This document shows, piece after piece, positions 35,246 to 44,306 of a DNA stretch of 45,249 nucleotides. Position 1 is the stretch's first letter. Each line of letters begins with the position of its first letter. Source of the stretch: DASXUC01 sp036505015 (GTDB taxonomy: Bacteria > Sysuimicrobiota > Sysuimicrobiia > Sysuimicrobiales > Kaftiobacteriaceae). The notes beneath the pieces are model-generated. The model did not search any database, was not told the DNA's origin, and saw only the letters and a program-made list of their open reading frames with translations. The translations under genes and the position numbers were made by a program. The stretch spans positions 1 to 45,249 of the forward strand of contig DASXUC010000017.1 in the NCBI GenBank assembly GCA_036505015.1, given 5' to 3'.

Positions 35246-36268
35246 ATGAGCACGGACATCCTGTCACGCGCAGCCCAATTGTCCGATCGTGAATTGCTGG
35301 CGAAGGTGGAAGCCCTTGCCAGACAAGAGCGAGAGACGATCGCCACGCTCATTGCCCACCTTGCAGTCTTGGATGAGCGCCGCCTCTATCTCTCGGAGGG
35401 GTGTTCTTCACTCTTCACATACTGCATGCAAGTGCTCCACGTCTCTGAGGCCGCGGCCTATGATCGGATGGAAGTCGCACGGGCTGTCCGGAAATATCCG
35501 CTAATCCTTGAAATGCTCGCCAGTGGGTCCCTGACGTTGACCACCGCGAGGCTGCTGGCCCCGACACTTACCCCTGCGAATCACCCCCGGCTTCTGGAAG
35601 CGGCTGCGCGCAAGAGCAAGCGGGACGTGCTGAAACTCGTCGCACGGCGGCGGCCGCTGGCCGATGTACCATCAGCGATCCGTCAGCTCCCGAGCCGGAC
35701 CGCCAGCTTGGTGTTCCATACGGCACCGAACGCGGAAGCTCCCAGCGAGCAGACAAATCCTCCGGAAGCACCTGTCTTGGAGATTCGTCCTCCGGCAATG
35801 CCTGTGGTCGTGCCGCTGTCAGCGAAACGATTCAAGATCCAGTTTACGGCCAGCGAAGAAACACATGATCTGCTGCGTCGGGCCCAGGACCTGCTGCGCC
35901 ATCAGATTCCGAACGGAGATGTCGGCGAAGTGATGGAGAAAGCACTGAAAGTGCTCATCAGAGCGCTAGCGAGGGAGAAAGTCGCTGCAACCGATCGCCC
36001 GCGGGACGGCCGAGGCTCGAATCTACGCTCTCGACACATTCCGGCTGAGGTTAGGCGAAAAGTCTGGACACGCGACGGCGGCCGGTGCGCATTCGTGGCG
36101 CACAATGGCCGCCGCTGCACGGAGCGGGCGTTTCTGGAGTTTCACCATGTCGTGCCCTACGCGGCGGACGGCAAGGCGACTGTTGAAAACATCCAACTCC
36201 GGTGCCGGGCGCACAATGGGTACGAAGCTGAGCTGTACTTCGGCTCAGCGGGGTCGGGAGCGACTTAG
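35246..36268 (+). CDS. HNH endonuclease domain protein
   Basis: A 340-residue protein with a helical N-terminal region (about 1-150, LSDRELLAKVEALARQERE onward) of the kind often fused to HNH nucleases in multi-copy bacterial families. A middle helix HDLLRRAQDLLRHQIPNGDVGEVMEKAL follows. The HNH domain (about 268-335) shows SRHIPAEVRRKVWTRDGG, CAFV...RCTE, FLEFHHVVPYADG-like FHHV with the catalytic His, and LRCRAHNGYEAELYFG. The encoded enzyme should cut DNA; target and role are unknown. Codons are less GC-rich than neighbours (57% in one 60-base line I counted), which fits horizontal gain. Confidence 0.9.
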   Translation: MSTDILSRAAQLSDRELLAKVEALARQERETIATLIAHLAVLDERRLYLSEGCSSLFTYCMQVLHVSEAAAYDRMEVARAVRKYPLILEMLASGSLTLTTARLLAPTLTPANHPRLLEAAARKSKRDVLKLVARRRPLADVPSAIRQLPSRTASLVFHTAPNAEAPSEQTNPPEAPVLEIRPPAMPVVVPLSAKRFKIQFTASEETHDLLRRAQDLLRHQIPNGDVGEVMEKALKVLIRALAREKVAATDRPRDGRGSNLRSRHIPAEVRRKVWTRDGGRCAFVAHNGRRCTERAFLEFHHVVPYAADGKATVENIQLRCRAHNGYEAELYFGSAGSGAT

Positions 36269-36352
36269 GATAGCCGCTACTTGGATAGCTGTAGACGGAC
36301 TCACCGATGCTAGGGGTCGCCGCCGCACGTGCTGCGAAAGCAGAAGGCGCCG

Positions 36353-36382
36353 TTGACAGAATCGACGCGCCAGTGATATCCT
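36353..36382 (+). promoter_or_regulatory. Strong sigma-70 promoter of the leader RNA
   Basis: TTGACA (36353-36358), 18-base spacer, TATCCT (36377-36382). Predicted start near 36389, giving a ~150-base leader that ends at the terminator before the FAD reductase operon. Confidence 0.8.
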
Positions 36383-36435
36383 TCCTCTCGTCACAGCCAT
36401 CAAGGTGGCTGAAAAGAAAGGAGGTGAGGCCGACA

Positions 36436-36480
36436 ATGCGTAGTCTGACCCCGGCCCACCTGGAAAGGTTTCGCGGGTAA
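36436..36480 (+). CDS. 14-codon leader ORF with 13-base Shine-Dalgarno match
   Basis: The ORF encodes MRSLTPAHLERFRG. Upstream, AGAAAGGAGGTGA (36415-36427) matches the anti-Shine-Dalgarno tail of typical bacterial 16S rRNA over 13 bases, far more than any other gene here. It lies between a strong promoter and an intrinsic terminator, and its codons 5-8 form the first arm of that terminator (36449-36459). I infer a leader peptide whose translation sets whether the RNA terminates. No codon run points to an amino acid signal. It could also be a free-standing small RNA or micropeptide. Confidence 0.6.
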   Translation: MRSLTPAHLERFRG

Positions 36481-36540
36481 GACGGAGGCCTGCACTCCTT
36501 CGTCTCGCGTCCTGGCTCGTGGGCCGGGGCGCTTTTCTTT
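36449..36540 (+). terminator. Interrupted-hairpin intrinsic terminator/attenuator
   Basis: CCCCGGCCCAC (36449-36459) pairs with GTGGGCCGGGG (36519-36529), followed by CGCTTTTCTTTTT. Inside lies CGCG/CGCG and an 8-bp stem (36481-36488 with 36497-36504, one G-T pair, 8-base loop). The first arm is inside the 14-codon ORF, so a ribosome there would block pairing. Confidence 0.8.
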
Positions 36541-36574
36541 TTGGTCAATGTTTTGTTACAGGGCTGGGGGTAGA

Positions 36575-37783
36575 ATGTCTGAGAGTCTCCCCATGCATCG
36601 CGACGCAGATGTTGCCATCGTTGGAGCCGGACCCGCGGGGTGCGCCGCGGCGATCCGGCTCGGCCGCGTAGGGTACCGCGTCCTGCTGCTCGATCGCGCG
36701 GTGTTTCCACGCGACAAACCGTGCGGCGACTACTGTGATCCTGGCGCGGTGGCGATCCTCGCCGGCCTCGGCAGTCTTCCAGCCGTCCGGGGGGCGGGGG
36801 CAGCGCCGATCGAGGGCATGCGCATCGTGGCGCAGGACGGCACCTCGATCCGGCCACGATTTCCCACCGGCGTCGGATTGCTGATCCGGCGCCTGACGCT
36901 CGACGCGGAACTGGTGCGCACCGCGGTTCACGCCGGCGTCGAGATGCGGGAGCAGACTCGCGTGCTCGGCGCCCACTGCGAGCGCGACCGCATCACCCTG
37001 CAGATCGACCGGCCGCCGGGAACCGTGACCGCCGCGCTGGCGATCGTCTGCGACGGGATGCACTCGACGCTTGGACAGCACCTCGGCCTGCTGGCGCCCA
37101 TCCCGCCCCGGCGCTACACCGTCGGCGCTTACTTCTCAGGCCTTGGGGGACCACCGCAGGGCGAGCTGCACTTGGGGGCGGGGATGTACTGCGGAGTGGC
37201 GCGGTTCGGCAACGGTCTGGCGAATGTCTGCATGGCGCTGCCCCGGCCCTCCCTGCGGCGCCGGGCGGCGGACCGGGCGTTTGCCGACTCCCTCCAGGCA
37301 TTCCCCCGCCTCGCCGACGAACTGGCTCCCGCGCGACTGGAAAGCCGGTACCGATCGAGCGGTCCGATTGGGTTTCGCGTCAACAGGATGGTGGCCGATC
37401 GTCTCCTGCTGGCGGGAGACGCCGCCGCCCAAATCGATCCTATGACCGGACAGGGAATCTACTTCGCGCTGCGTTCAGGGGTCCTGGCGGCCGAAACGGC
37501 CGCGTCGGCGCTGGTGACCGGCGATCTCACCGCGTCGCAGCTGGCGCCTTACGTGAGCCGGCGGCGGGCGGTCTTCGGGTCGAAACTGCGGGCGGCACGC
37601 GCCCTGCAGTTCCTCGCCCTCCACCGGCGCCTCACGCCGGCGCTCATCCGTCGCCTGCGGGCGCGCCCGTCGCTGGCGAGCCAGTTGATTGGGGCCACGG
37701 GAGATGTCTGGCCATCGAACTGGATCTTCTCGCTCCAACATATCTGGGAGCTACTGGCGGGACGCGATGCGGACGGTGCATGA
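36575..37783 (+). CDS. Geranylgeranyl-reductase-family FAD oxidoreductase
   Basis: A 402-residue FAD-dependent oxidoreductase of the geranylgeranyl reductase/PHBH-like superfamily. FAD motifs: VAIVGAGPAGCAAAIRLG (~residue 13), DKPCGDYCDPGAVAILAGLG (typical of GGR) and LLLAGDAAAQIDPMTGQGIYFALRSG. Such enzymes reduce isoprenoid or polyketide double bonds or hydroxylate aromatics. I use ATG 36575 (MSESLPMHR), preceded by GGGGG. It is the first gene of an overlapping three-gene operon with an SRPBCC protein and a ketosynthase, and stands 35 bp after the leader terminator. Confidence 0.9.
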   Translation: MSESLPMHRDADVAIVGAGPAGCAAAIRLGRVGYRVLLLDRAVFPRDKPCGDYCDPGAVAILAGLGSLPAVRGAGAAPIEGMRIVAQDGTSIRPRFPTGVGLLIRRLTLDAELVRTAVHAGVEMREQTRVLGAHCERDRITLQIDRPPGTVTAALAIVCDGMHSTLGQHLGLLAPIPPRRYTVGAYFSGLGGPPQGELHLGAGMYCGVARFGNGLANVCMALPRPSLRRRAADRAFADSLQAFPRLADELAPARLESRYRSSGPIGFRVNRMVADRLLLAGDAAAQIDPMTGQGIYFALRSGVLAAETAASALVTGDLTASQLAPYVSRRRAVFGSKLRAARALQFLALHRRLTPALIRRLRARPSLASQLIGATGDVWPSNWIFSLQHIWELLAGRDADGA

Positions 37784-38216
37784 GGCCGAACTGCACGCCG
37801 GCACGGCCGAGGTCTTCCAGATCGGCGCCGCCGTCGAGCGATGGCCGCTGCTCGACCCCGCCTACCGGTGGTGCCGGATCCTTGAGCGCACGGCCGGCCG
37901 CACCGTCTTCGAGATGGCCGGGAACATCCGGGGATGGCCGGGCCGCTGGACGGCCGTGCAGGAGCTCTTTCCGCGCGAAGGCCGCATCCTGTTCACACAC
38001 CTGCGGGGCATCACCACAGGCATGCGCGTCGAGTGGCGCCTTCGGGCGAACACCGCGGGCAGCCGGCTGGAGATTACCCATGAGCTCACCCTGGCCTGGC
38101 CGGTCATCGGTAACGCGGTATCTGAGCTGATCATCGGACCGATCTTCATCGACTGGATCGCCCGCCGCACGCTTCACGCGGTGCAGCGGGCTACCGAAAG
38201 CGAGGTGACATGGTGA
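37767..38216 (+). CDS. SRPBCC (START-like, aromatase/cyclase-type) protein
   Basis: A 149-residue SRPBCC-fold protein (Bet v1/START type). The pattern VHEAELHAGTAEVFQIGAAVERWPLLDPAY resembles polyketide cyclase/dehydrase domains. The long C-terminal helix (IIGPIFIDWIARRTLHAVQRA) closes the hydrophobic cavity. In type II polyketide systems such proteins guide ring closure or aromatisation. It overlaps the FAD gene by 17 bp and the ketosynthase gene by 7 bp, so translation is coupled. ATG 37767 is the first in-frame start that gives the family N-terminus. Confidence 0.85.
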   Translation: MRTVHEAELHAGTAEVFQIGAAVERWPLLDPAYRWCRILERTAGRTVFEMAGNIRGWPGRWTAVQELFPREGRILFTHLRGITTGMRVEWRLRANTAGSRLEITHELTLAWPVIGNAVSELIIGPIFIDWIARRTLHAVQRATESEVTW

Positions 38217-39460
38217 CAGCGACACGCCGGGTCGTGATCACAGGGATCGGTGCAATTACGCCGATCGGGTCGGGCGCCGCGGGATTGTATGCCGGGCTGC
38301 GCGCAGGCGCGTCGGCCGTTTCGAGGATCACGCGGTTCGACGCCTCAGGATACGGGTCGCAAATCGCCGCGGAGGTGCGCGATTTCGACCCCGCGCAGTT
38401 CATGGACGGCAAGCGGGTCCGCCGGCTCGACCGCTTTGCGCAGGTCTCCGTCGCCGCGGGGCGGCAGGCCGCGGACGACGCCGGGCTGCACCTGGAAGAT
38501 GAGGACCGCGACCGTATCGGCTGCTTCGTGGGCGCGGCCCTCGGTGGAGGAGCCTTTGCGGAAGAACAGCACGAGATCTTTCTGCGCGAGGGGATCCGCC
38601 GCATCAAGCCAACCCTGGCGCTCGCCGTGTTCAGCGGCGCAGCGTCATGCAACGTGGCCATCGAGCTGGGACTGACCGGGCCCAGCAGCGCCAACTCCGA
38701 TTCATGCAGTTCCGGGGCGATCGCGATTGGGTCCGCGTTTCGGGAAATCCGGGAAGGCCACGCCGACGTGATGTTTGCCGGCGGCATCGAATGCCCGTTG
38801 GCCCCGCTGATCTTCGGCGCGTTCGACCTCATCCACGCCATGTCGACCCGCAACGACACCCCGCAGGCGGCCTGCCGGCCATTCGATCGGGGCCGGGACG
38901 GGTTTGTGATGGCCGAGGGTGGCGCGATCCTGGTGCTGGAGGAACTCGGGCGGGCGGTGCGGCGGAATGCACCGATCTACGGCGAGGTCCTCGGCTACGG
39001 CGCCAGCAACGACGCCTACCACATGACGGCGCCGCTGCCCTCGGGGGCGCAGGCGGCACGGGCGATGCGGCTGGCCATGGCCGAAGCGGGCCTCGAACCC
39101 GAGCAGGTCGGCTACGTGAACGCACACGCCAGTTCGACCCCGCTCAATGACAGCACCGAAACCCGGGCGATCAAATCGGCGCTCGGCGAGCACGCCTACC
39201 AGGTTCCGGTCAGCGGGACGAAGGCCATGCACGGCCACGCGCTGGGAGCCACCGGCGCCATCGAAGCGGCGATCTGCATGCTGGCGTTCCGGCATGACTA
39301 CCTGCCGCCGACCGTGAACCTGGATGATCCCGACCCGGACTGTGACCTCGACTACATTCCGCTCGTGGGACGAGACCAGCGGGTCGACTACATCGTGAGC
39401 AACTCGTTTGGCTTCGGCGGCATCAACGCCACGCTGATCTTCGGCCGGTACCCGACCTGA
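38210..39460 (+). CDS. Beta-ketoacyl synthase (KAS II/FabF-like)
   Basis: A 416-residue ketosynthase that condenses acyl and malonyl thioesters. The active-site Cys166 sits in NSDSCSSGA; the two His are in VNAHASSTPLND (near residue 306) and GTKAMHGHALGATG (near 343); GFGGINATLIF closes the protein. The Cys context and HASST differ from housekeeping FabF (TACATG, HGTST), suggesting a specialised pathway. No acyl carrier protein, chain-length factor or FabG is in the window. Together with the FAD reductase and SRPBCC genes it forms a small polyketide or modified-lipid cassette; the product is unknown. Confidence 0.92.
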   Translation: MVTATRRVVITGIGAITPIGSGAAGLYAGLRAGASAVSRITRFDASGYGSQIAAEVRDFDPAQFMDGKRVRRLDRFAQVSVAAGRQAADDAGLHLEDEDRDRIGCFVGAALGGGAFAEEQHEIFLREGIRRIKPTLALAVFSGAASCNVAIELGLTGPSSANSDSCSSGAIAIGSAFREIREGHADVMFAGGIECPLAPLIFGAFDLIHAMSTRNDTPQAACRPFDRGRDGFVMAEGGAILVLEELGRAVRRNAPIYGEVLGYGASNDAYHMTAPLPSGAQAARAMRLAMAEAGLEPEQVGYVNAHASSTPLNDSTETRAIKSALGEHAYQVPVSGTKAMHGHALGATGAIEAAICMLAFRHDYLPPTVNLDDPDPDCDLDYIPLVGRDQRVDYIVSNSFGFGGINATLIFGRYPT

Positions 39461-39462
39461 TC

Positions 39463-40500
39463 TTAGTACGCGCTTTGCGCGAACGCGGTCTTGGGACCGT
39501 CGGGCACGAACCCGTAGATCTGATACAAGCGGTAGCCGCGGGCATACTGGATCCGTGCCGCCGCAAATCTGCCCTGCCGGCGATACACCGTCCCCAGCAT
39601 GTACACGGCCAGCGGATTTGCGGGATCGAGCGTCTGCGCATGCTCCAGGTAGCGCGCGGAGGCGGCGAGCCCATCGGGCGTGGCTGAGCGGCCAAGCACC
39701 CCATCGGGGACCCGCTCGCCACGATAGTAGTAGAACTGTGATCGCAAGAACGTCACATCCAGCGGGCGGACGGCCGCAGGGGCCAGGCTGCCCCCTCCTG
39801 ACTCCGGCTGATACCCGCCGATGGTCGCGTCGGCGTTGAACCGCGGGTGGACAAACCGGTACCGTCCGGTTGTCCGGTCCACGAGGAACACACCCTGGTG
39901 CTCTGAAAACGGCTCGCGTTCAGAGGCATCGACCAGCACGTCGCGTCCGTCGGATAGCTTGAGCACGGTGACGGCGTGGCCGTTGTTGCTAACCTCTCCG
40001 TGGGGGTTCTGCCATACCATGTACACTCCGGCGTCCAGGCCCATCGCCTGCAGCAGCGATGCCAGCAGGACGGACTGCAGCAGGCACTGCCGCTCGCCGA
40101 ACCTGACCACATTCGCGAACTCGTACCCTCGGTCCAGACTGAACCGCGGAATCGTCGTCTTGATCACGCCGTAGATCCAGACCGCCGCCTGCAGTTCGAG
40201 ACGGACGCGGCGGGTGGGATCGCCCTGCGCCGCCAGGTCGTGCGGTGCCGCGTCCAGCGCGTCCGTCAGCGCGCGGCGCTCGTAGCGGGCAAATGCCTGC
40301 GCAAACCACGGCGTGAATGGCTGGACGCCGGCTGACCCGGCTTGCGCGTAGGAGTCGGCGACGAGGACCTCAAACGCAGGGGAACCGTATGGGTAGCGTT
40401 CGCCGGCGGGCAGACCGCCCGCGGGCCACACCGATGGCGTGCCTCCTACCGGCAGACCTGCGAGCAGGACGAGGAGCAGGATGATCGGCGGCGCACGCAT
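39463..40500 (-). CDS. Secreted transglutaminase-like cysteine protein with TPR-like tail
   Basis: A 345-residue exported protein: signal peptide (hydrophobic core IILLLVLLAGL, cleavage near 20). A transglutaminase-like core follows with Cys139 (GERQCLLQSVLL), His175 (NNGHAVTVL) and Asp191 (VLVDAS) as a complete triad. Near the C-terminus a TPR-like helix pair (ARYLEHAQTLDPANPLAVYMLG; FAAARIQYARGYRLY) is visible. It may be a cysteine protease or amidase acting on envelope peptides. It starts 9 bp after the MFS stop on the same strand and so is probably cotranscribed. Confidence 0.8.
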   Translation of the reverse strand: MRAPPIILLLVLLAGLPVGGTPSVWPAGGLPAGERYPYGSPAFEVLVADSYAQAGSAGVQPFTPWFAQAFARYERRALTDALDAAPHDLAAQGDPTRRVRLELQAAVWIYGVIKTTIPRFSLDRGYEFANVVRFGERQCLLQSVLLASLLQAMGLDAGVYMVWQNPHGEVSNNGHAVTVLKLSDGRDVLVDASEREPFSEHQGVFLVDRTTGRYRFVHPRFNADATIGGYQPESGGGSLAPAAVRPLDVTFLRSQFYYYRGERVPDGVLGRSATPDGLAASARYLEHAQTLDPANPLAVYMLGTVYRRQGRFAAARIQYARGYRLYQIYGFVPDGPKTAFAQSAY

Positions 40501-40509
40501 CAGCTGCCG

Positions 40510-41751
40510 CTATTCCACCGCGCGCAGCCGCGGCCACAACCCCAGCGCGATCAGCACCACCACGATGCCGCCGATCGACAGCGCCGGACCGACGCCGATC
40601 ACATCCGCCAGCAGGCCCACCGGGAGGCTGCCCAGCGCGAATCCGCCGAAGGCGACCATGCTGTACAGACCCATGGCCCTCCCGCGCGCATGGGGAGGAA
40701 CGGTCAGCTGCAGCAGCGTGTTCGCAGCCGCCATCGCCAGGGCCTGGGTGGTTCCCACCGCCACGAGCATCAGCAGGGCGGGCCAGAACCAGCGCATCAG
40801 GCCGAAGGCCGTGACCGTCGCACCGAAGCAGAGCGTGGCCAGGCCTAGCAGCCCGCCCTTGCCCCGGCGCGTCGAGAGCCAGCCCACCAGGAGCAGGGCG
40901 GCGACCGTGCCGATCCCGGGGGCCGCCTGCAGCACCCCCAGCCCTTCGGCCCCGACGTGCACCACCTCCCGCGCGAACGACGGCATCAGCCGCACGTACG
41001 GCCGGCCGAAGAAACTCAGCACCGCGACCGTACCCAGGAACAGCAGGATCTGGGGATGGCGCCGCAGCAGCCCCATTCCCTCGCGGAAATCCTCCGACAC
41101 GCGCACGCGTCCCACCCGTTCCTGCCGCGGCACGGACATCATCAGCAGCGCCGTCAGCACCGCAAAGTATGAGACCGCGTTCACGAAAAACGCACCCGCC
41201 TCGCCCACCGCGGCGATGACCACGCCGCCCAGCGACGGCCCGATGATGCCGGCGCCGTTGAACGCCACGGAGTTGAGGCTGATCGCGGTGAATACCTCGT
41301 GCTCGGCGACCAGCGAGGGGACCATGGAGTGGCGGGCCGGCATGTCGAACGCCTGCACCAGCGAGTTCAGCCCACCGATCACGAAGATTTGCCAGATCTG
41401 GATGCGCTGGGTCACGGTGAGCACGGCCAGGACCGTGGCGGACGCGGTCAGCACCAGATTGGTCGCCAGCAGCAGCCCGCGGCGATCGACGCGGTCCGCC
41501 GTCGTGCCCCCCAGCAGCGCGAACAGCAGACGCGGCACTGCCTGCGTCGCCGCCAGCAAACCCAGGTAAACCGGCGAACCGGTCAGGCGGTCGACCAGAT
41601 AGCCCAGCGCGACGAACTGCATCCACGACCCGATGTTGGAGACAATGAGTCCGGTCCACAACAGCCGGAAATTCCGGTAGCGCAGCGGCGCGAACGCAGA
41701 GACGCGCGAGGGAAATTCGACCGGCGCGGCGGCGGTGGCATCGTCGGACAC
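40510..41751 (-). CDS. MFS exporter (MFS_3 / EntS-like)
   Basis: A 413-residue, 12-helix MFS transporter of the MFS_3/EntS group. Markers are FRLLWTGLIVSNIGSWMQFVALGYLV in helix 1, LLGGTTADRVDRRGLLL in loop 2-3, and FDMPARHSMVPSLV in the amphipathic segment. The group exports siderophores, macrolides and other small molecules. GTG 41751 lies 6 bases after an extended -10 (TG-C-TAGAAT), with no Shine-Dalgarno sequence, so the mRNA is probably leaderless. Cotranscribed with the transglutaminase-like gene. Confidence 0.9.
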   Translation of the reverse strand: MSDDATAAAPVEFPSRVSAFAPLRYRNFRLLWTGLIVSNIGSWMQFVALGYLVDRLTGSPVYLGLLAATQAVPRLLFALLGGTTADRVDRRGLLLATNLVLTASATVLAVLTVTQRIQIWQIFVIGGLNSLVQAFDMPARHSMVPSLVAEHEVFTAISLNSVAFNGAGIIGPSLGGVVIAAVGEAGAFFVNAVSYFAVLTALLMMSVPRQERVGRVRVSEDFREGMGLLRRHPQILLFLGTVAVLSFFGRPYVRLMPSFAREVVHVGAEGLGVLQAAPGIGTVAALLLVGWLSTRRGKGGLLGLATLCFGATVTAFGLMRWFWPALLMLVAVGTTQALAMAAANTLLQLTVPPHARGRAMGLYSMVAFGGFALGSLPVGLLADVIGVGPALSIGGIVVVLIALGLWPRLRAVE

Positions 41752-41757
41752 GATCTC

Positions 41758-41766
41758 ATTCTAGCA
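41758..41766 (-). promoter_or_regulatory. Extended -10 of leaderless MFS gene
   Basis: Minus-strand TG-C-TAGAAT, 6 bases before the GTG at 41751. Confidence 0.65.
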
Positions 41767-41839
41767 ACGGGTCTCCATCGCGGGAACCGAGGCCGCACGT
41801 GCAGAACGGGGTATCGATGATTGAAGGAGGGATCGGCGC

Positions 41840-42301
41840 ATGCATCAGGTGACGCACGTCATCCGACCGAGAGGACTCTTTCCCCGATTCGCGCGCTGGG
41901 CGGCGCACGCGGCCGGTCATTCGGCCGCCTTCGGCCTGGCACTGCTGATCATCGCGGCCTGGGCGATCACCGGACCGCTGTTTCACTTCAGCGATACCTG
42001 GCAACTCGTGATCAACACCGGCACGACGATCGTGACGTTCCTGATGGTGTTCCTCATTCAAAACACGCAGAACCGGGACACCATCGCCCTGCAGCTGAAG
42101 ATCGACGAACTCATCCGCTCGGTCGAAGGGGCGCACAACGTGCTGCTCGATCTCGAAGAGTTGACCGAAGAGGAGCTGGAGGAGATCAAGAAGCGCTACA
42201 TGGAGCTGGCCCTGAAAGCCCGGGAGGAGATCCGTAAGGGTCGCAGAGACACCGGCCGCCCGGCGGTCGTGCTCCAGGCCCCCGAGAAGCCCAAGCGCTA
42301 G
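41840..42301 (+). CDS. Low-affinity iron permease family protein
   Basis: A 153-residue membrane protein of the low-affinity iron permease (Fet4-like, PF04120) type. A basic N-terminus (FPRFARWAAHAAG) precedes two helices (about 30-48 and 59-75). The conserved VINTGTTIVTFLMVFLIQNTQNRDTIALQLKIDELIR bridges helix 2 and a cytoplasmic coiled segment with LTEEELEEIKKRY. The bacterial members are much shorter than yeast Fet4, and iron transport has not been shown for most of them. AAGGAGGG gives a strong ribosome binding site for ATG 41840. Confidence 0.85.
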   Translation: MHQVTHVIRPRGLFPRFARWAAHAAGHSAAFGLALLIIAAWAITGPLFHFSDTWQLVINTGTTIVTFLMVFLIQNTQNRDTIALQLKIDELIRSVEGAHNVLLDLEELTEEELEEIKKRYMELALKAREEIRKGRRDTGRPAVVLQAPEKPKR

Positions 42302-42325
42302 ACGCGCAGCCGGCAACGCCGCGCA

Positions 42326-42334
42326 TGGTACAAT
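42326..42334 (+). promoter_or_regulatory. Extended -10 of leaderless deacetylase gene
   Basis: TG-G-TACAAT, 7 bases before ATG 42342. It overlaps the upstream ATG at 42333, which is therefore not the start. Confidence 0.65.
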
Positions 42335-42341
42335 GCGGACA

Positions 42342-43634
<1,293 letters not shown>

Positions 43635-43636
43635 AT

Positions 43637-44239
43637 CTACGGTCTTTCGCGTCCCGGCTTCGCGGTGTCCTCGTTGCCTGAGGCATTGTAGCGGTTCATC
43701 GCCTCGTGCGGTCCCTCCAGGACGGCGGTTTCCAGCGCGTCGGCGGCGCGGGCAACGGCGGCGTCCAGCACCGGCCGCTCCGCGGGGCTGAGGCGGGTGA
43801 GGACGAACTCCGCCGCCTCCATCCCCTCCGGCGGCCGGCCGATGCCGATCCGCAGACGGGGAAACTCCTCGCTGCCCAGGGCCTCGATCACCGAGCGCAA
43901 CCCGTTGTGCCCGCCGTGCGTGCCCCGTGTGCGCAGGCGGATCCGGCCGAGCGGCAGATCGAGATCATCGACGATCAGGAAGATCTCGCCCACCGGGATG
44001 CGGTGCCGGCGCCGCAGATCCGCAATCGCGATGCCGCTGACGTTGACGTAGGTCTGCGGTTTGGCCAGCAGCACGCGCCGTCCCCCGACCGCGGCTCGTC
44101 CCACGAGCGACCAGCCTTCTTCGATGGAGACGGCCGTGCCCCACCGGTGGGCCAGCCGGTCGACGACCTCCCAGCCCACGTTGTGCCGCGTGCCGCGGTA
44201 CCGCCGGCCCGGATTTCCAAGTCCTGCGATGAGTTTCAT
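43637..44239 (-). CDS. pth: Peptidyl-tRNA hydrolase
   Basis: A 200-residue Pth that recycles peptidyl-tRNA released from stalled ribosomes. Visible residues: LIAGLGNPGRRYRGTRHNVGWEVVD (Asn9, catalytic His19), DDLDLPLGRIRLR (catalytic-type Asp) and GTHGGHNGLRS. It lies downstream of the L25 gene on the same strand, the usual rplY-pth order. The ~67-bp gap holds a heptamer array. No strong Shine-Dalgarno sequence precedes ATG 44239. Confidence 0.97.
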   Translation of the reverse strand: MKLIAGLGNPGRRYRGTRHNVGWEVVDRLAHRWGTAVSIEEGWSLVGRAAVGGRRVLLAKPQTYVNVSGIAIADLRRRHRIPVGEIFLIVDDLDLPLGRIRLRTRGTHGGHNGLRSVIEALGSEEFPRLRIGIGRPPEGMEAAEFVLTRLSPAERPVLDAAVARAADALETAVLEGPHEAMNRYNASGNEDTAKPGRERP

Positions 44240-44262
44240 GCCAAACGCACGCCGCTCAATGG

Positions 44263-44297
44263 AGTAGGCAGCAAGCAGTAGGCAGTAAGCAGCCAGG
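44263..44297. repeat. Heptamer tandem array between rplY and pth
   Basis: Five units of the form AGTAGGC/AGCAAGC, then AGTAGGC/AGTAAGC and a degenerate AGCCAGG, in the transcribed gap between the two genes. Confidence 0.9.
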
Positions 44298-44306
44298 GCC
44301 GGAGAC

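Noticed and set aside
36389..36540. 6S RNA or SRP RNA
   Set aside because: The interrupted hairpin superficially resembles 6S RNA, but the SRP apical motif is absent and the T-run terminator plus ORF fit an mRNA leader better.
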